Source of the DNA: Flavimaribacter sp039888615
GTDB lineage: Bacteria > Pseudomonadota > Alphaproteobacteria > Rhizobiales > Rhizobiaceae
Strand: one strand, 5' to 3'
Length of the DNA stretch: 64,000 nucleotides
Assembly: GCA_039888615.1 (NCBI GenBank)
Contig: JBDQQS010000003.1
A program made the position numbers and the translations under genes. Of the stretch, positions 36,305 to 45,139 are shown piece by piece. Under the pieces are notes generated by a model. That model did no database searches. It was not told the DNA's origin and was given only the letters and a program-made list of their open reading frames with translations. Each line of letters opens with the position of its first letter. Within the stretch, counting starts at the first letter, position 1.

Positions 36305-36494
36305 ATGGCAACCATGAATGTTTCGCTGCCGGATTCCATGAAGGAATGGGTTGAAACGCAACAACAAGATCGCCGAGATGCAGCGACTGGTCGATGAAGG
36401 TCTTGAGAGTGGCGTGTGTACACGCAATGAGAAGGAAATTTCGGACCTGGCCCGCGACAAGGCGGTAGTCAGCGCCAAAGGCAGTAATCTATAG
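36305..36494 (+). pseudogene. ParD-like antitoxin, broken by deletion and frameshift
   Basis: The N-terminus MATMNVSLPDSMKEWVETQ is the ribbon-helix-helix start of ParD antitoxins. The frame then reaches a TGA after 30 codons. Shifting one frame at the ACGCAACAACAAG stretch restores the family C-terminus: NNKIAEMQRLVDEGLESG then a less conserved tail to a TAG at 36494. The usual 25-30 residues of the dimerisation/middle part are missing between the two, so a deletion with frameshift removed them. Followed directly by a broken parE. Confidence 0.75.
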
Positions 36495-36782
36495 GCTGAC
36501 CAGCAAGGCGAGGAAGATTTCGTCAACATATATGTCCAGGGAGCACACAGCTTCGGAATAGACCAGGCAGATTCATGCCGCCACGAACTTGTGCGCACCT
36601 TCGAAATTCTGACTGACAATCCCTACATGGCAAGAGAACGTGTGGAACTTTCTCCTGCTGACATAAGGGTTTATCCGCACAGCTCTCTTATCATCATCTA
36701 TCGTAATGAAGAGAACCGACAGGTCTTGATCATTCGCATTCGCCACGCCCGCGAAGACTGGATCAACGACCCACGAGGTTAA
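36481..36782 (+). pseudogene. ParE-like toxin, lacking start and frameshifted
   Basis: From 36481 the frame reads AVIYRLTSKA, the ParE N-terminus, but the codon before it is AAG instead of a start. One base appears lost in GCGAGGAAG; in the next frame the protein continues EEDFVNIYVQGAHSFG, then ILTDNPYMARERVELSPADIRVYPHSS and ends RIRHAREDWINDPRG, the conserved RelE/ParE body and C-terminus. So the toxin body is preserved by sequence but cannot be made as one chain. An internal GTG at 36591 could give only a 63-residue C-terminal piece. Confidence 0.75.
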
Positions 36783-36833
36783 TCAGGCAAATCGGATGAT
36801 GTGCATTGGCGCTGTGATCTCAACAGTTGGCTA

Positions 36834-37958
36834 TTACCGATCCAGAATCGAGCGAAGCTCAACCAGATTCGAGCGAACCCGCAACAGATAGAACCCCACG
36901 GTCGTCAGATGCGATGGCATGATCCAGCCATCCTCACGCCCGTTGGAGACGATGACCGGATCGAGTTCGAGCGTGGAGCGAAGCTGCTCTTCCATCGTGT
37001 CCCAGACGTCGGTCAATTGTCGCGATTCGATGATGTCGGCGAAATCCGCATGCGCAGCCTTCAGTATGCCGTAATAGGCGTAAAGCTGACCGTAGGCATA
37101 CCAGAACTGGTTGTCCGCTCGGGTGTCGAACCATCCGGCGTTCGAGGCGTCCGACCGGTCGCGCAGCGCCGCCGACGTCGATCCGATATCGCTGGCGATA
37201 CGATCCAGAAAGCGGATCAGATTGTCGGCGCGCACATCGAAGACGGCGTTGCAGTTTTCCAGCCTGTCGTTGAACTTGAGGAGCCGTTCCCGGCCTTCGC
37301 GATAGGCGTCCGGCGTCGGCAGAATCGGCGATGGCGGCGACAGGGTGAAATACCAGGTGTATTCGTCATACTGCAGCCGTCCTCTGGCGCGTGTGAGATC
37401 CTCATCCGCCGCCGAGGTTCCGCGCACGCGTCCAAGTGCGTCGACCAGCTCGATCGCCGTGCGCTGCACGGCCTGCTGTGCGCCGCGCTGGAACGACGCC
37501 TTGTTGTCGAGGAACGGCGTCGAGTCCCAGTCGATCCCGAAAAAACCGAGCTTGTAGAGCACCATCGACGACATCCAGCGATTCTGGTCGACGTTGAATT
37601 CTATCAGTTCGGCAAGCGCGTCGACGATCGCCGACCGGCTGCAGGTGCGCGTGGTCTGTGAGCTGTTTTCGATCGACGTTTGCTCGCCGGCTCCGGTCTT
37701 TAGGCGATCCTGCTGGAACTTCGCGACGTAGTCGGGATCGAAATTCCTGATCCAGAGCGCGTTCCAGAAAAACAGGCCATAGAGCACAAACAAACCGAGC
37801 ACCAAAACCCCGATCACGGCGCGCAAAATGAATCCCCTGCGGCGATACCACCGTCCAAGCAGCAGGAAGGGCCAGAGGATCCAGGCGATCAACAGGCCGA
37901 TGCCATGTCCGATCCAGTGAAAGATGCGCTCGAAAAAGGCGATGATCGGGTCCAGCAT
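36834..37958 (-). CDS. DUF2333 family membrane protein
   Basis: 374 residues. Hydrophobic segments near 15-35 (GIGLLIAWILWPFLLLG) and 43-68 (ILRAVIGVLVLGLFVLYGLFFW) anchor it; the rest is a soluble, probably periplasmic domain with WWSS-like NRWMSSMVLYKLGFFGIDWDSTPFLDNKASFQRG near 136-170, a DUF2333 hallmark, and a conserved helical tail (WWFDTRADNQFWYAYGQLYAYYGILKAA near 285-311). No known function. Last gene of a five-gene operon on the minus strand, four bases after the preceding gene. Convergent with the parDE remnant. Confidence 0.85.
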   Translation of the reverse strand: MLDPIIAFFERIFHWIGHGIGLLIAWILWPFLLLGRWYRRRGFILRAVIGVLVLGLFVLYGLFFWNALWIRNFDPDYVAKFQQDRLKTGAGEQTSIENSSQTTRTCSRSAIVDALAELIEFNVDQNRWMSSMVLYKLGFFGIDWDSTPFLDNKASFQRGAQQAVQRTAIELVDALGRVRGTSAADEDLTRARGRLQYDEYTWYFTLSPPSPILPTPDAYREGRERLLKFNDRLENCNAVFDVRADNLIRFLDRIASDIGSTSAALRDRSDASNAGWFDTRADNQFWYAYGQLYAYYGILKAAHADFADIIESRQLTDVWDTMEEQLRSTLELDPVIVSNGREDGWIMPSHLTTVGFYLLRVRSNLVELRSILDR

Positions 37959-37962
37959 GGTC

Positions 37963-39252
37963 TCAGTCCTCGTCTAGTCCGTAGAGGCGTTGGCGGAAGG
38001 CGCGCTTGTCCTGCAGATAGGTACGCGTGAGTGTTGCCACAACATGGGCGCGAAAGCCATCGCTGTAATCCTCGTAAAGTGCATAGAAGCCAGGCTTGTC
38101 GAAAATGAAACGCGAGACGAAATCGGACGGCGCCATCAGACTGATAAGCTGGTTCGTCAGCCAGCGGTCCGGATGCGACGGGTCGGCGCGGGTCAGCAGG
38201 AATCGCAAGGATGCCGGCATGTCGTTGATGTCGACATCGACCCCATTGTCCAGCCGTCTCGAAACGCCCCGAAGAAAGGTGAGATCGCTGTCCTGCGCGA
38301 CGAGATCGGCGTGACGAAGACTCCAGTTGTGCAACCACTGATCGTCCGTTCCGGAAAAATCGATATCCGGCTGTGTCCGGTTGACAAGCGCCCATAGCGC
38401 CATCTCGATGCGGTGTTCGAGGAAGCCGGAGGCTTTCAGCCAGCCCGGGTCCGCCGTCTCGATGCGTCCGCTCTGATTCAGAAACCGGAAAACTCTATCA
38501 TGATCGTCCAGCGGCAGATAGCTGACCTGCCAGGGCCTGGAACGACGGAAACCTGGAGCAGCGGGGTCGCATATGACCGTCAGGTCGCGATCGTCGGCGA
38601 ATACGAACAGACCGCCGAAATGGCTGGTCCAATAGGCGTCCTGCCGGAACACCAGCTTGTCGGGCACGAGGTCGTTCTGGCGGATGTCGCCCGTGTGCCG
38701 GACAAGCTCCACCATGCGCTCGATCATGGCGTCGTTGCGCCATGCATTCGGCGCAGTCAGCAAGCGGTCCGCCAGTTCGCGCAGTTCCTCCGATTTCGCC
38801 AGGGTTCCGTCAGCCGCCCGCACATGAAATGTGACTTCGTTAATCGAAAGCAGGTCCTCGATCTCCTGCACGTGCGAAACATGCTCCTCGATCTCGCCGT
38901 AAAGGGCATCGCGGATCGTCACGGCGTGGACAGCCCGTCGATTGGCCTGGAAAAACTGATGCATCAGCGACGCCGTGTTGGAGAAACTCGTATGAACCAC
39001 CGGAAGGCTTTCCTGAAATGGCGACAGGATGATGAAACGGCGATTGATCCGGTTCGGATCCAGATAATTCCGGTCATCGAGCTCCAGGGCGATTTGAGGC
39101 GAAAAACCGGTCATATCGATATCGAACGCTTCAAGCTGTGTCCCAGGCAGGCCGAATGCAGCCATGGCGCGATTGTAGCGCTCGATGAGGTGCGGCTCGG
39201 AGATCTCCATGAGCCGGCCGTAGATCAACTTGCTTTCGAGAAGACGTTCCAT
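37963..39252 (-). CDS. Conserved protein of the AAA+/coiled-coil operon (429 aa)
   Basis: 429 residues, no signal peptide or membrane segment, unknown function. The first third (MERLLESKLIYGRLMEISEPHLIERYNRAM) is helical; the centre holds DRNYLDPNRINRRFIILSPFQESLPVVH near 80-107 and a helix EEHVSHVQEIEDLLS near 146-160; a beta-rich part follows (FGGLFVFADDRDLTVICD). I recall similar proteins in rhizobia under a DUF name (possibly DUF6638), which I cannot verify. Lies seven bases after the AAA+ gene and four before DUF2333 in one operon. Confidence 0.8.
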   Translation of the reverse strand: MERLLESKLIYGRLMEISEPHLIERYNRAMAAFGLPGTQLEAFDIDMTGFSPQIALELDDRNYLDPNRINRRFIILSPFQESLPVVHTSFSNTASLMHQFFQANRRAVHAVTIRDALYGEIEEHVSHVQEIEDLLSINEVTFHVRAADGTLAKSEELRELADRLLTAPNAWRNDAMIERMVELVRHTGDIRQNDLVPDKLVFRQDAYWTSHFGGLFVFADDRDLTVICDPAAPGFRRSRPWQVSYLPLDDHDRVFRFLNQSGRIETADPGWLKASGFLEHRIEMALWALVNRTQPDIDFSGTDDQWLHNWSLRHADLVAQDSDLTFLRGVSRRLDNGVDVDINDMPASLRFLLTRADPSHPDRWLTNQLISLMAPSDFVSRFIFDKPGFYALYEDYSDGFRAHVVATLTRTYLQDKRAFRQRLYGLDED

Positions 39253-39259
39253 GGCGAAA

Positions 39260-41176
39260 TCAGGCCTGCCAACGCCCGTCGCGTTTCATGTCTTCGATCT
39301 CTCGCACGGCCTTTTCGCGTTGCCGCTCGCGGCGAACGATCTCCTGCACGGCGGCGTCGTCGGACTTGTCGGTGTATCGAAACTCGGAATCGGCGTAGCG
39401 GTTGATCTCCTGCAGAACCATGTCGATCGTGAAAGGACCGCGCAGGTCCTCTATCATCGCTTTCTTGTCGTCGTAAGTCTTGTGCATGAAAGCTTCAGGC
39501 GTTTCGAACCATTCATCCGGCAGGTCGATATCCATCGCCCGCAGCTTGATCGCATCGGTGATGTTCTTGATGGCGCGTCCGGTAAAGCGCGGCTCGGCCC
39601 GCTTGATCCTGTAGAGGTATTCACCGATATCAGCCATCGTCCGTGGTTCGCCCCTTTCCTTTGCAAAGGCGTCCCACACGGCGACGAGTCCGTCTTCCTT
39701 GGGCCGTTCATGCCCCTCGTATGACGCGGCCACCGCCCGGTTGATTTCCTGCCCGGCGAACAGCGAATGCGACCCGAGCGGAATGTCGTGGTTCTTGCCG
39801 GCAAGCAGCACGAAGATATCGATATAGTCGTCCCTGCTCTGCGGTCCGTCGACCAGCCAGCGAGCGCCGGCGCGCTGGCGAAGCGCATCGTCCACATTCT
39901 CCGGATAGTTGGAGAACATGCCGAAACAGCAATTGCCGCGCACCACGGTGGAGGCCCCTGCGAAACTTTCCATCAGAACCGCGGTCACCTCGTGCTGACC
40001 GGCGGAAGCGCGATCGTCCGAACGTCTGGCCGCAACCTGGTCGATGTCGTCGATCGTGCCGAAACCGATCGCCCGCGGATTGACGACATTGTTGACGAAC
40101 TCCTTGCAGTTCTGGCCGGACTTTCCCTGATAGGAGGAAATCTGGTCAACGCCGAAATTCTCGTAGTGGAAATTGTAGCCGGCGATCCTGCAATAGTCGT
40201 TGATCAGTCCCGCGATCATCCGGATCAGGATCGTCTTGCCGGTGCCCGGCATTCCGTCGCCGATGAATGTAAAAAGAAAGCCGCCGAGTTCGACGAACGG
40301 GTTCATCTGCCTGTCGAAGTCGTAAGCGACCAGCATCTTGGCGAGCTTCATCGCCTGGTATTTGGCGATGTGATTGCCGATGATCTCGTTCGGCTTCTTG
40401 AAGCTCATGACAAGGGGCTTGCGTTTTTCTCCGGGCGCCACCTCGAAGCCATTAAGCGTGAAATCGTCCTTCTCGATCCGTATATGCGCCTCGGCGAATC
40501 CGGCGAGCCCTGTGAAGCGCGCCCGGCGCTGCAAAAGGCCCTCGATCGCCGTGCGGGCAAAGGCCTTGGCGCGCGCTATCAGGGCAATCTCGTCCGGGCT
40601 GTCACTGATCGCCATGTCGAGGCCCGCAAGCAAAGATTTCAGCGCGTCCTGCGGGGTGTCGAATTCGTAGGCAGGCTCTTTCGAGTCGGCGACCGGCTCC
40701 ATCTCGCCGTCGAGCAACTGGCTGAGATAGGCAGCGAAGGTGAACGCCGCCACATAGGAAGAAGCTGAAAGGAGTGCCTTGAAACGTATCGCGTCGTCGC
40801 CCGCCAACGGCGACGCCCGGTTGCGCGATTTCAAGCTCTCAAGATCGCTCTGCTTTGCAAAGTCATCGGCGATCGCCAGCGCGACCGCGAGCCCGCGGCG
40901 GGCGCGATACAGAAGCGCGTGTTTCGGGATCGACAGCATTTCGTCAACCGGTGGAACCTCGGCAACGGTCTTGCTGAACTCCACCTGCCTGGTTCTGCGC
41001 GCCGAACCGGTGGACACCGTTGAAACGAAACGCCTGCCGGTCCCCGCCAGCGCTGTGTTCGACCGTCCGTCGTCGTGCTCCAGGATAACGGTCCGCGTCA
41101 CCATCGACTGCGCGGTTGGAATATGCGTGTCGATATCGTCTTCGTGAATGGTCGTCAGGCCTGCATTGCGGCTCAT
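39260..41176 (-). CDS. AAA+ ATPase of the coiled-coil/DUF2333 operon
   Basis: 638 residues. The N-terminal 250 residues are helical and show no known domain. The ATPase core begins about 290: Walker A GMPGTGKT (308-315) after LFTFIGD, an unusual Walker B GFGTIDDID (371-379) with two Asp before Ile-Asp, and a sensor-1-like FGMFSNYPENVDD near 418-430, then DALRQRAGARWLVDG (arginine-finger-like region). The C-terminal 200 residues are helical, ending in the charged REIVRRERQREKAVREIEDMKR. Its ATG overlaps the stop of the upstream gene by four bases. Probably a remodelling motor for the other operon products; client unknown. Confidence 0.85.
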   Translation of the reverse strand: MSRNAGLTTIHEDDIDTHIPTAQSMVTRTVILEHDDGRSNTALAGTGRRFVSTVSTGSARRTRQVEFSKTVAEVPPVDEMLSIPKHALLYRARRGLAVALAIADDFAKQSDLESLKSRNRASPLAGDDAIRFKALLSASSYVAAFTFAAYLSQLLDGEMEPVADSKEPAYEFDTPQDALKSLLAGLDMAISDSPDEIALIARAKAFARTAIEGLLQRRARFTGLAGFAEAHIRIEKDDFTLNGFEVAPGEKRKPLVMSFKKPNEIIGNHIAKYQAMKLAKMLVAYDFDRQMNPFVELGGFLFTFIGDGMPGTGKTILIRMIAGLINDYCRIAGYNFHYENFGVDQISSYQGKSGQNCKEFVNNVVNPRAIGFGTIDDIDQVAARRSDDRASAGQHEVTAVLMESFAGASTVVRGNCCFGMFSNYPENVDDALRQRAGARWLVDGPQSRDDYIDIFVLLAGKNHDIPLGSHSLFAGQEINRAVAASYEGHERPKEDGLVAVWDAFAKERGEPRTMADIGEYLYRIKRAEPRFTGRAIKNITDAIKLRAMDIDLPDEWFETPEAFMHKTYDDKKAMIEDLRGPFTIDMVLQEINRYADSEFRYTDKSDDAAVQEIVRRERQREKAVREIEDMKRDGRWQA

Positions 41177-42324
41177 TGGTGAACCTCGCTGATGATCTGG
41201 TTGCCGGAAATCACGTGCACCGAATAGCCCCGGAACACGTCGGCCGCCTCACTGCTCGCAAACAGAGCCTGATAGGCGTCGTGCGTTACGAGCGCATGGT
41301 TTTCGTAATAGCTCACGCCCTGTCGCGTGGCTTCGAGATCGTTGGTTTCGATATGAAACTCCTGTTTCGCGGGCTGGCTGCTCCAAAGGCCGTGACGCGC
41401 AGGCCTCTCGGATTTCGACACGACTTCCTGCAGCGTCCACGTCAGCATCCAGGCGTTCTCCGGTCGGCTGACCCGGGAAAGCACGTCGGTCACCCGGTTG
41501 TTGTGCTCGGTGATTCCGGCTGAGTAAAACGGCCCCAGCACGAAACGGTGCAACTGCTTTGGATGCAGTTCGTCGAAATCCTTGTCCATATTGACAGCGA
41601 TCGTGGCCGGCGACAGCGAATAGGCGCTGTTCTTTTCTGCAAAGGCGTCGAACTCGTGTGCAATCAGCGGATTGAGCAGACCTTCCACGGGCAGTGGAAT
41701 CTCGATGTTCCGGTTCAGCCGGTTGTCTTCCGTCACCAGCATTTCGGTCAGTTTGCTGCTCGAATCCTCGATGACGGCGAGATAGACCATCGGCAGAGAG
41801 CGCGTGCCGTCGAAAATGCCCCAATGCACCAAGCAGTAGGGCCGGCCGCTCTTCGGATTGACCGAAACCTTGACCGTTTCCGGAAGCATGAAAGGTAGGA
41901 AAAGATCGCCCTTTCGAAGCGATTCGAGATACAGCCGTTCGGCGAGTTTTTCCTGCTGTCCCGCGGGAAAACTTCGCTTGGTGAAGATGTGGTCGACCAT
42001 TTGCCGCCGCAGATCTTCGGCTTCCGGCAACACGGCGAGCCGCCTTTTGGCGGATTTCCGGTCATTCGCGAGCTCAAGCACGTTGTGATAGACGGGAAAA
42101 CCGCTTTCCGCGCGCTGAATTCGGAAACGGTCTGTGAAGCCGATGCGGTTCCGCCAGCAATCGAAGGTCCCGTTCAGACGTTCGATATAGGCGCTCACGA
42201 CTTGGGCGATGAGCCCGTGCTGGTAGAAGGGCGATGTCCGGTCGCCGAGAAACACGTCCAGCCCGTCAAGGGCGGCGCGCATCGCGTCGAAATACCGCTC
42301 CGCCTGGCTGTTGGCGTTTTTCAT
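41173..42324 (-). CDS. Conserved protein of the AAA+/coiled-coil operon (383 aa)
   Basis: 383 residues, no membrane segment or signal. I do not recognise the family. N-terminal helices (ERYFDAMRAALDGLDVFLGDR, VVSAYIERLNGTFDCWRNRIGF) are followed by a mixed region with PFMLPETVKVSVNPKSGRPYCLVHWGIFDG near 143-172, VYLAVIEDSS near 180, and a well-structured C-terminus (FVLGPFYSAGITEHNNRVTDVL, AWMLTWTLQEVVSKSE). It lies 25 bases downstream of the coiled-coil gene and overlaps the AAA+ gene by four bases, so stoichiometric production with the ATPase is likely. Confidence 0.8.
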   Translation of the reverse strand: MKNANSQAERYFDAMRAALDGLDVFLGDRTSPFYQHGLIAQVVSAYIERLNGTFDCWRNRIGFTDRFRIQRAESGFPVYHNVLELANDRKSAKRRLAVLPEAEDLRRQMVDHIFTKRSFPAGQQEKLAERLYLESLRKGDLFLPFMLPETVKVSVNPKSGRPYCLVHWGIFDGTRSLPMVYLAVIEDSSSKLTEMLVTEDNRLNRNIEIPLPVEGLLNPLIAHEFDAFAEKNSAYSLSPATIAVNMDKDFDELHPKQLHRFVLGPFYSAGITEHNNRVTDVLSRVSRPENAWMLTWTLQEVVSKSERPARHGLWSSQPAKQEFHIETNDLEATRQGVSYYENHALVTHDAYQALFASSEAADVFRGYSVHVISGNQIISEVHQ

Positions 42325-42349
42325 CGATCTGCCGATACGGCTCGTTGCG

Positions 42350-43438
42350 TCAGGACTGGACGTAGTCGGAGGCGTTGTGCTTTTCCATCACCTCCGAAAA
42401 CCGTCTGGCGAAGGCGTCGTCAGCCAGTTTCTTGCGGCGCTGGATGTCCTGTGTCGAAAGCATGTTCTTCTCGTGCATTTCCAGAAGATCGGCGATGTGG
42501 CGCTGCGCCGCCGAACCGATGCCGGCCATGGTTTCCTCGGCCGCAGTGTCGACCTGGCTTCCGAGCGTATTGATCTTGTGGGCGACGTCCTGCTGGGCCG
42601 CAGTTTTCAGTGAATCTTCCAGAGCCTTGTAGAGAACGATGCGCTGTTCGGTATCGATGGTCAGCTTGTTGATCAGCGTGTTCTGGGCGGCGATCTGGTT
42701 GTTGAGGGAATCGACGAAGGTCTGGAACATTGACGTGTAGCGCTCCAGCGTCTGGCTTTCGGCCAGCAACTCCTGCTCCTTGGCCTGCGACTGGTTATAC
42801 TCGGTTGCGAGCGCCGTGCGTTCGGATTCAAGTTGCGTGCGGGTCGACTGGTCAGTGGACGCCGCGATCTTGTTCTCGATATCCATGAGCAACGGGTTGA
42901 GTTCCTCGATGCGGGCTTGCGTGGTCTCGAGATTCGCCATCGTCGATTTGCGTCGTTCGATCACCTGGACCAGACTGGCCTCGGATGTCGTGTAACGGTC
43001 CTCAAGGATGGATTTCTGCTCCTTCAAAATGCCGACGATGGCGTCAGACTTCGCGAGCAATTCCTGAAGATTGTCGGACAGGGACATGTTGCGCACCCGG
43101 TCGGTGCGCAGGCGCTGCATGCGTTGCTTGGAAAAGACGCCGACGAATTTCTCCCAACCGGAAAAATTCTTCATGCTCTCGAACTCTGCGCCAAAGACGT
43201 TTGTCGCGTCCTCAAGACCAATGATGAGATCGGCGATATTGCCTTCCATCACTTTCTGCTGACGGATGACGTCCTCGATACGCGCATTCTCGATCTCGAA
43301 TTCCGCGTCCCCGAGTTTGGTCTCGGCTTTGGAAAATTCCTGTAGCACCGCCCCCGATTTCTCGATCTTTGACCGCATGTCGTTGACGATATCGCGGGTC
43401 TTTTCAATCTCCGCGTCCATATTCTGCAGCTTCGCCAT
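42350..43438 (-). CDS. Long coiled-coil protein, first gene of the AAA+ operon
   Basis: 362 residues, almost entirely heptad-rich: 1-75 (MAKLQNMDAEIEKTRDIVNDMRSKIEK), 120-230 and 255-345. A short non-helical segment near 85-105 (NFSGWEKFVGVFSKQRMQRLR) breaks the coil. No membrane segment or signal. The late part (QNTLINKLTIDTEQRIVLYKALEDSL) slightly resembles TelA/KlaA-type tellurite-resistance proteins, and overall shape resembles PspA-like scaffold proteins; neither match is firm. GAGAGGGA ribosome site upstream of the ATG. Possibly DUF6384 (from memory, unverified). Confidence 0.8.
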   Translation of the reverse strand: MAKLQNMDAEIEKTRDIVNDMRSKIEKSGAVLQEFSKAETKLGDAEFEIENARIEDVIRQQKVMEGNIADLIIGLEDATNVFGAEFESMKNFSGWEKFVGVFSKQRMQRLRTDRVRNMSLSDNLQELLAKSDAIVGILKEQKSILEDRYTTSEASLVQVIERRKSTMANLETTQARIEELNPLLMDIENKIAASTDQSTRTQLESERTALATEYNQSQAKEQELLAESQTLERYTSMFQTFVDSLNNQIAAQNTLINKLTIDTEQRIVLYKALEDSLKTAAQQDVAHKINTLGSQVDTAAEETMAGIGSAAQRHIADLLEMHEKNMLSTQDIQRRKKLADDAFARRFSEVMEKHNASDYVQS

Positions 43439-43482
43439 CCGATTCCCTCTCTTTCACCCGCCTGCAAGCATACATGCATCTA

Positions 43483-43495
43483 TGTTGTGACAACA
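43483..43495. promoter_or_regulatory. TGTTGT-G-ACAACA dyad upstream of the five-gene operon
   Basis: Perfect 6-bp arms round one base, about 45 bases upstream of the coiled-coil gene ATG and in the gap shared with the divergent flavin monooxygenase gene. Possible operator; a GTTGTTGTTGTT tract lies 35 bases further out. Confidence 0.3.
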
Positions 43496-43644
43496 CAATG
43501 CAACTGCAAGACAAGAAGTGAATGTTGTTGTTGTTAAAAGAATCACACGCTATCCGCGAGGGCGCCTGGGAGGCTCCGCACAAGTATCGTCTCTTGATCT
43601 ACTGTAGTATCCTGACCGTCAATTGAAGAAAATTGGGTATCGCC

Positions 43645-45132
43645 ATGGAGACGGCAGCCGACGTTCTGATATGCGGCGCGGGCGCGGCTGGACTGGTGCT
43701 TGCCATTGACCTCGCCAGAAGAGGCGTCTCCTTCCGGCTAATCGACAAGATCGACAAACCCTTCCGCGGCTCGCGCGGCAAGGGTATCCAGCCGCGCAGC
43801 CAGGAGATATTCGAGGATCTCGGGATTCTCGACCGTCTCGTTGCTGTCGGCGGGTTGTACCCGCCCCAGCGAAAACACCGCAGCGACGGCGGTTTCACCG
43901 ATATCCCGGTCGCCGAACACGTCGATCCAACGCCGGCCGAGCCTTACCATCTGGCTCTCATGGTTCCACAATATCTGACGGAAGGGGTGTTGCGCGACCG
44001 GCTTGCAGAACTCGGCCATAAACCGGACTACGGCTGCGACCTGGTCGGGCTGAAACAGGACAAAAGAGGTATAGATGCGCGCATCCGCCACGATGGTCGA
44101 GAAGAGACCATGCGCGCGCGCTATCTCGTCGGCTCGGACGGCGGCCGCGGCTTTGTGCGCCATACACTCGATGTCGGCTTCAAAGGCAAATCGCTGGAGA
44201 CTCGGTCGATCGTCGCGGATGTGAGGCTGACGGGTCTGGACCGTGACGCTTGGCATATGTATCGCAAAAACGAGGCGGAACAGCTCTCGATATGCCCGCT
44301 TGCCGGAACCGATCTGTTCCAGTTGCAGGCCCCCATCCCGCTCGAAAGCGAAGCGGACCTCTCGCTCGGCGGTCTTCAATCAATGGTACAGCAACGCACC
44401 GGGCGCGACGATATTGCAATTATACAGGCAGACTGGTCGTCCTCCTACACAATGAGCGCGCGCCTTGCCGATCGTTACCGCGTTGGACGCATTTTCCTTG
44501 CCGGAGACGCCGCCCATATCCATCCGCCAACCGGCGGACAAGGTCTTAACACCAGCATCCAGGACGCCTACAATCTCGGCTGGAAACTCGGGGCGGTTCT
44601 GGGTGGTGCGCCAGACAACTTGCTCGACAGCTATGAGGCTGAGCGACGGCCGGTGGCGGCTGGCATGTTGGGCCTCGCCACCAAACTCCTGGACGAACTC
44701 AAGCACGGCGAAATGCGGCGGGGCCGCGACGTCGTACAGCTTGACATCGGTTATCCGCATTCGCCGCTGCTGTTGGAAGAACCGGAACGCACCGGCTGCC
44801 TGCGCGCGGGAGACCGCGCGCCTGATGCGCCTCTGCAGGGCGCCGCAGGTCAGACGCGCAGGCTGTTCGAGATTTTCAAAGGCGCGCACTGGACCTTGAT
44901 CGGATACGAAACCGGCAATGGCTATCCCTCCGCGCGCAAGGGATTGAATATCCACAGGATCGGAGCGGGTCGAGAGCTCGTCGATGTCTGGAGCTATTTC
45001 AGCGAGGCCTATGGCCCAGCGCCTGGTGAATGGGCCCTCGTTCGTCCGGATGGATATGTCGGCGCTATTGTCGAGGAGACTGAGATGGCGCTCCTGGAAG
45101 AATACATGCAGAAAGTGGGGCTGACTGCCTGA
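43645..45132 (+). CDS. FAD-dependent aromatic-ring monooxygenase, PheA/TfdB type
   Basis: 495 residues from the ATG giving METAADVLICG; a TTG four codons upstream is possible. FAD-binding motifs: dinucleotide fold DVLICGAGAAGLVLA near 6-20, the DG motif YLVGSDGGRGFVR near 153-165, and the second FAD motif RIFLAGDAAHIHPPTGGQGLNTSIQDAYNLGWKL near 284-317. A C-terminal thioredoxin-like domain (about 370-495) closes the protein. Such NAD(P)H-dependent enzymes hydroxylate aromatic substrates; substrate is unknown. Divergent from the AAA+ operon, convergent with a HAD gene seven bases away. Confidence 0.88.
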   Translation: METAADVLICGAGAAGLVLAIDLARRGVSFRLIDKIDKPFRGSRGKGIQPRSQEIFEDLGILDRLVAVGGLYPPQRKHRSDGGFTDIPVAEHVDPTPAEPYHLALMVPQYLTEGVLRDRLAELGHKPDYGCDLVGLKQDKRGIDARIRHDGREETMRARYLVGSDGGRGFVRHTLDVGFKGKSLETRSIVADVRLTGLDRDAWHMYRKNEAEQLSICPLAGTDLFQLQAPIPLESEADLSLGGLQSMVQQRTGRDDIAIIQADWSSSYTMSARLADRYRVGRIFLAGDAAHIHPPTGGQGLNTSIQDAYNLGWKLGAVLGGAPDNLLDSYEAERRPVAAGMLGLATKLLDELKHGEMRRGRDVVQLDIGYPHSPLLLEEPERTGCLRAGDRAPDAPLQGAAGQTRRLFEIFKGAHWTLIGYETGNGYPSARKGLNIHRIGAGRELVDVWSYFSEAYGPAPGEWALVRPDGYVGAIVEETEMALLEEYMQKVGLTA

Positions 45133-45139
45133 TTTGCAG

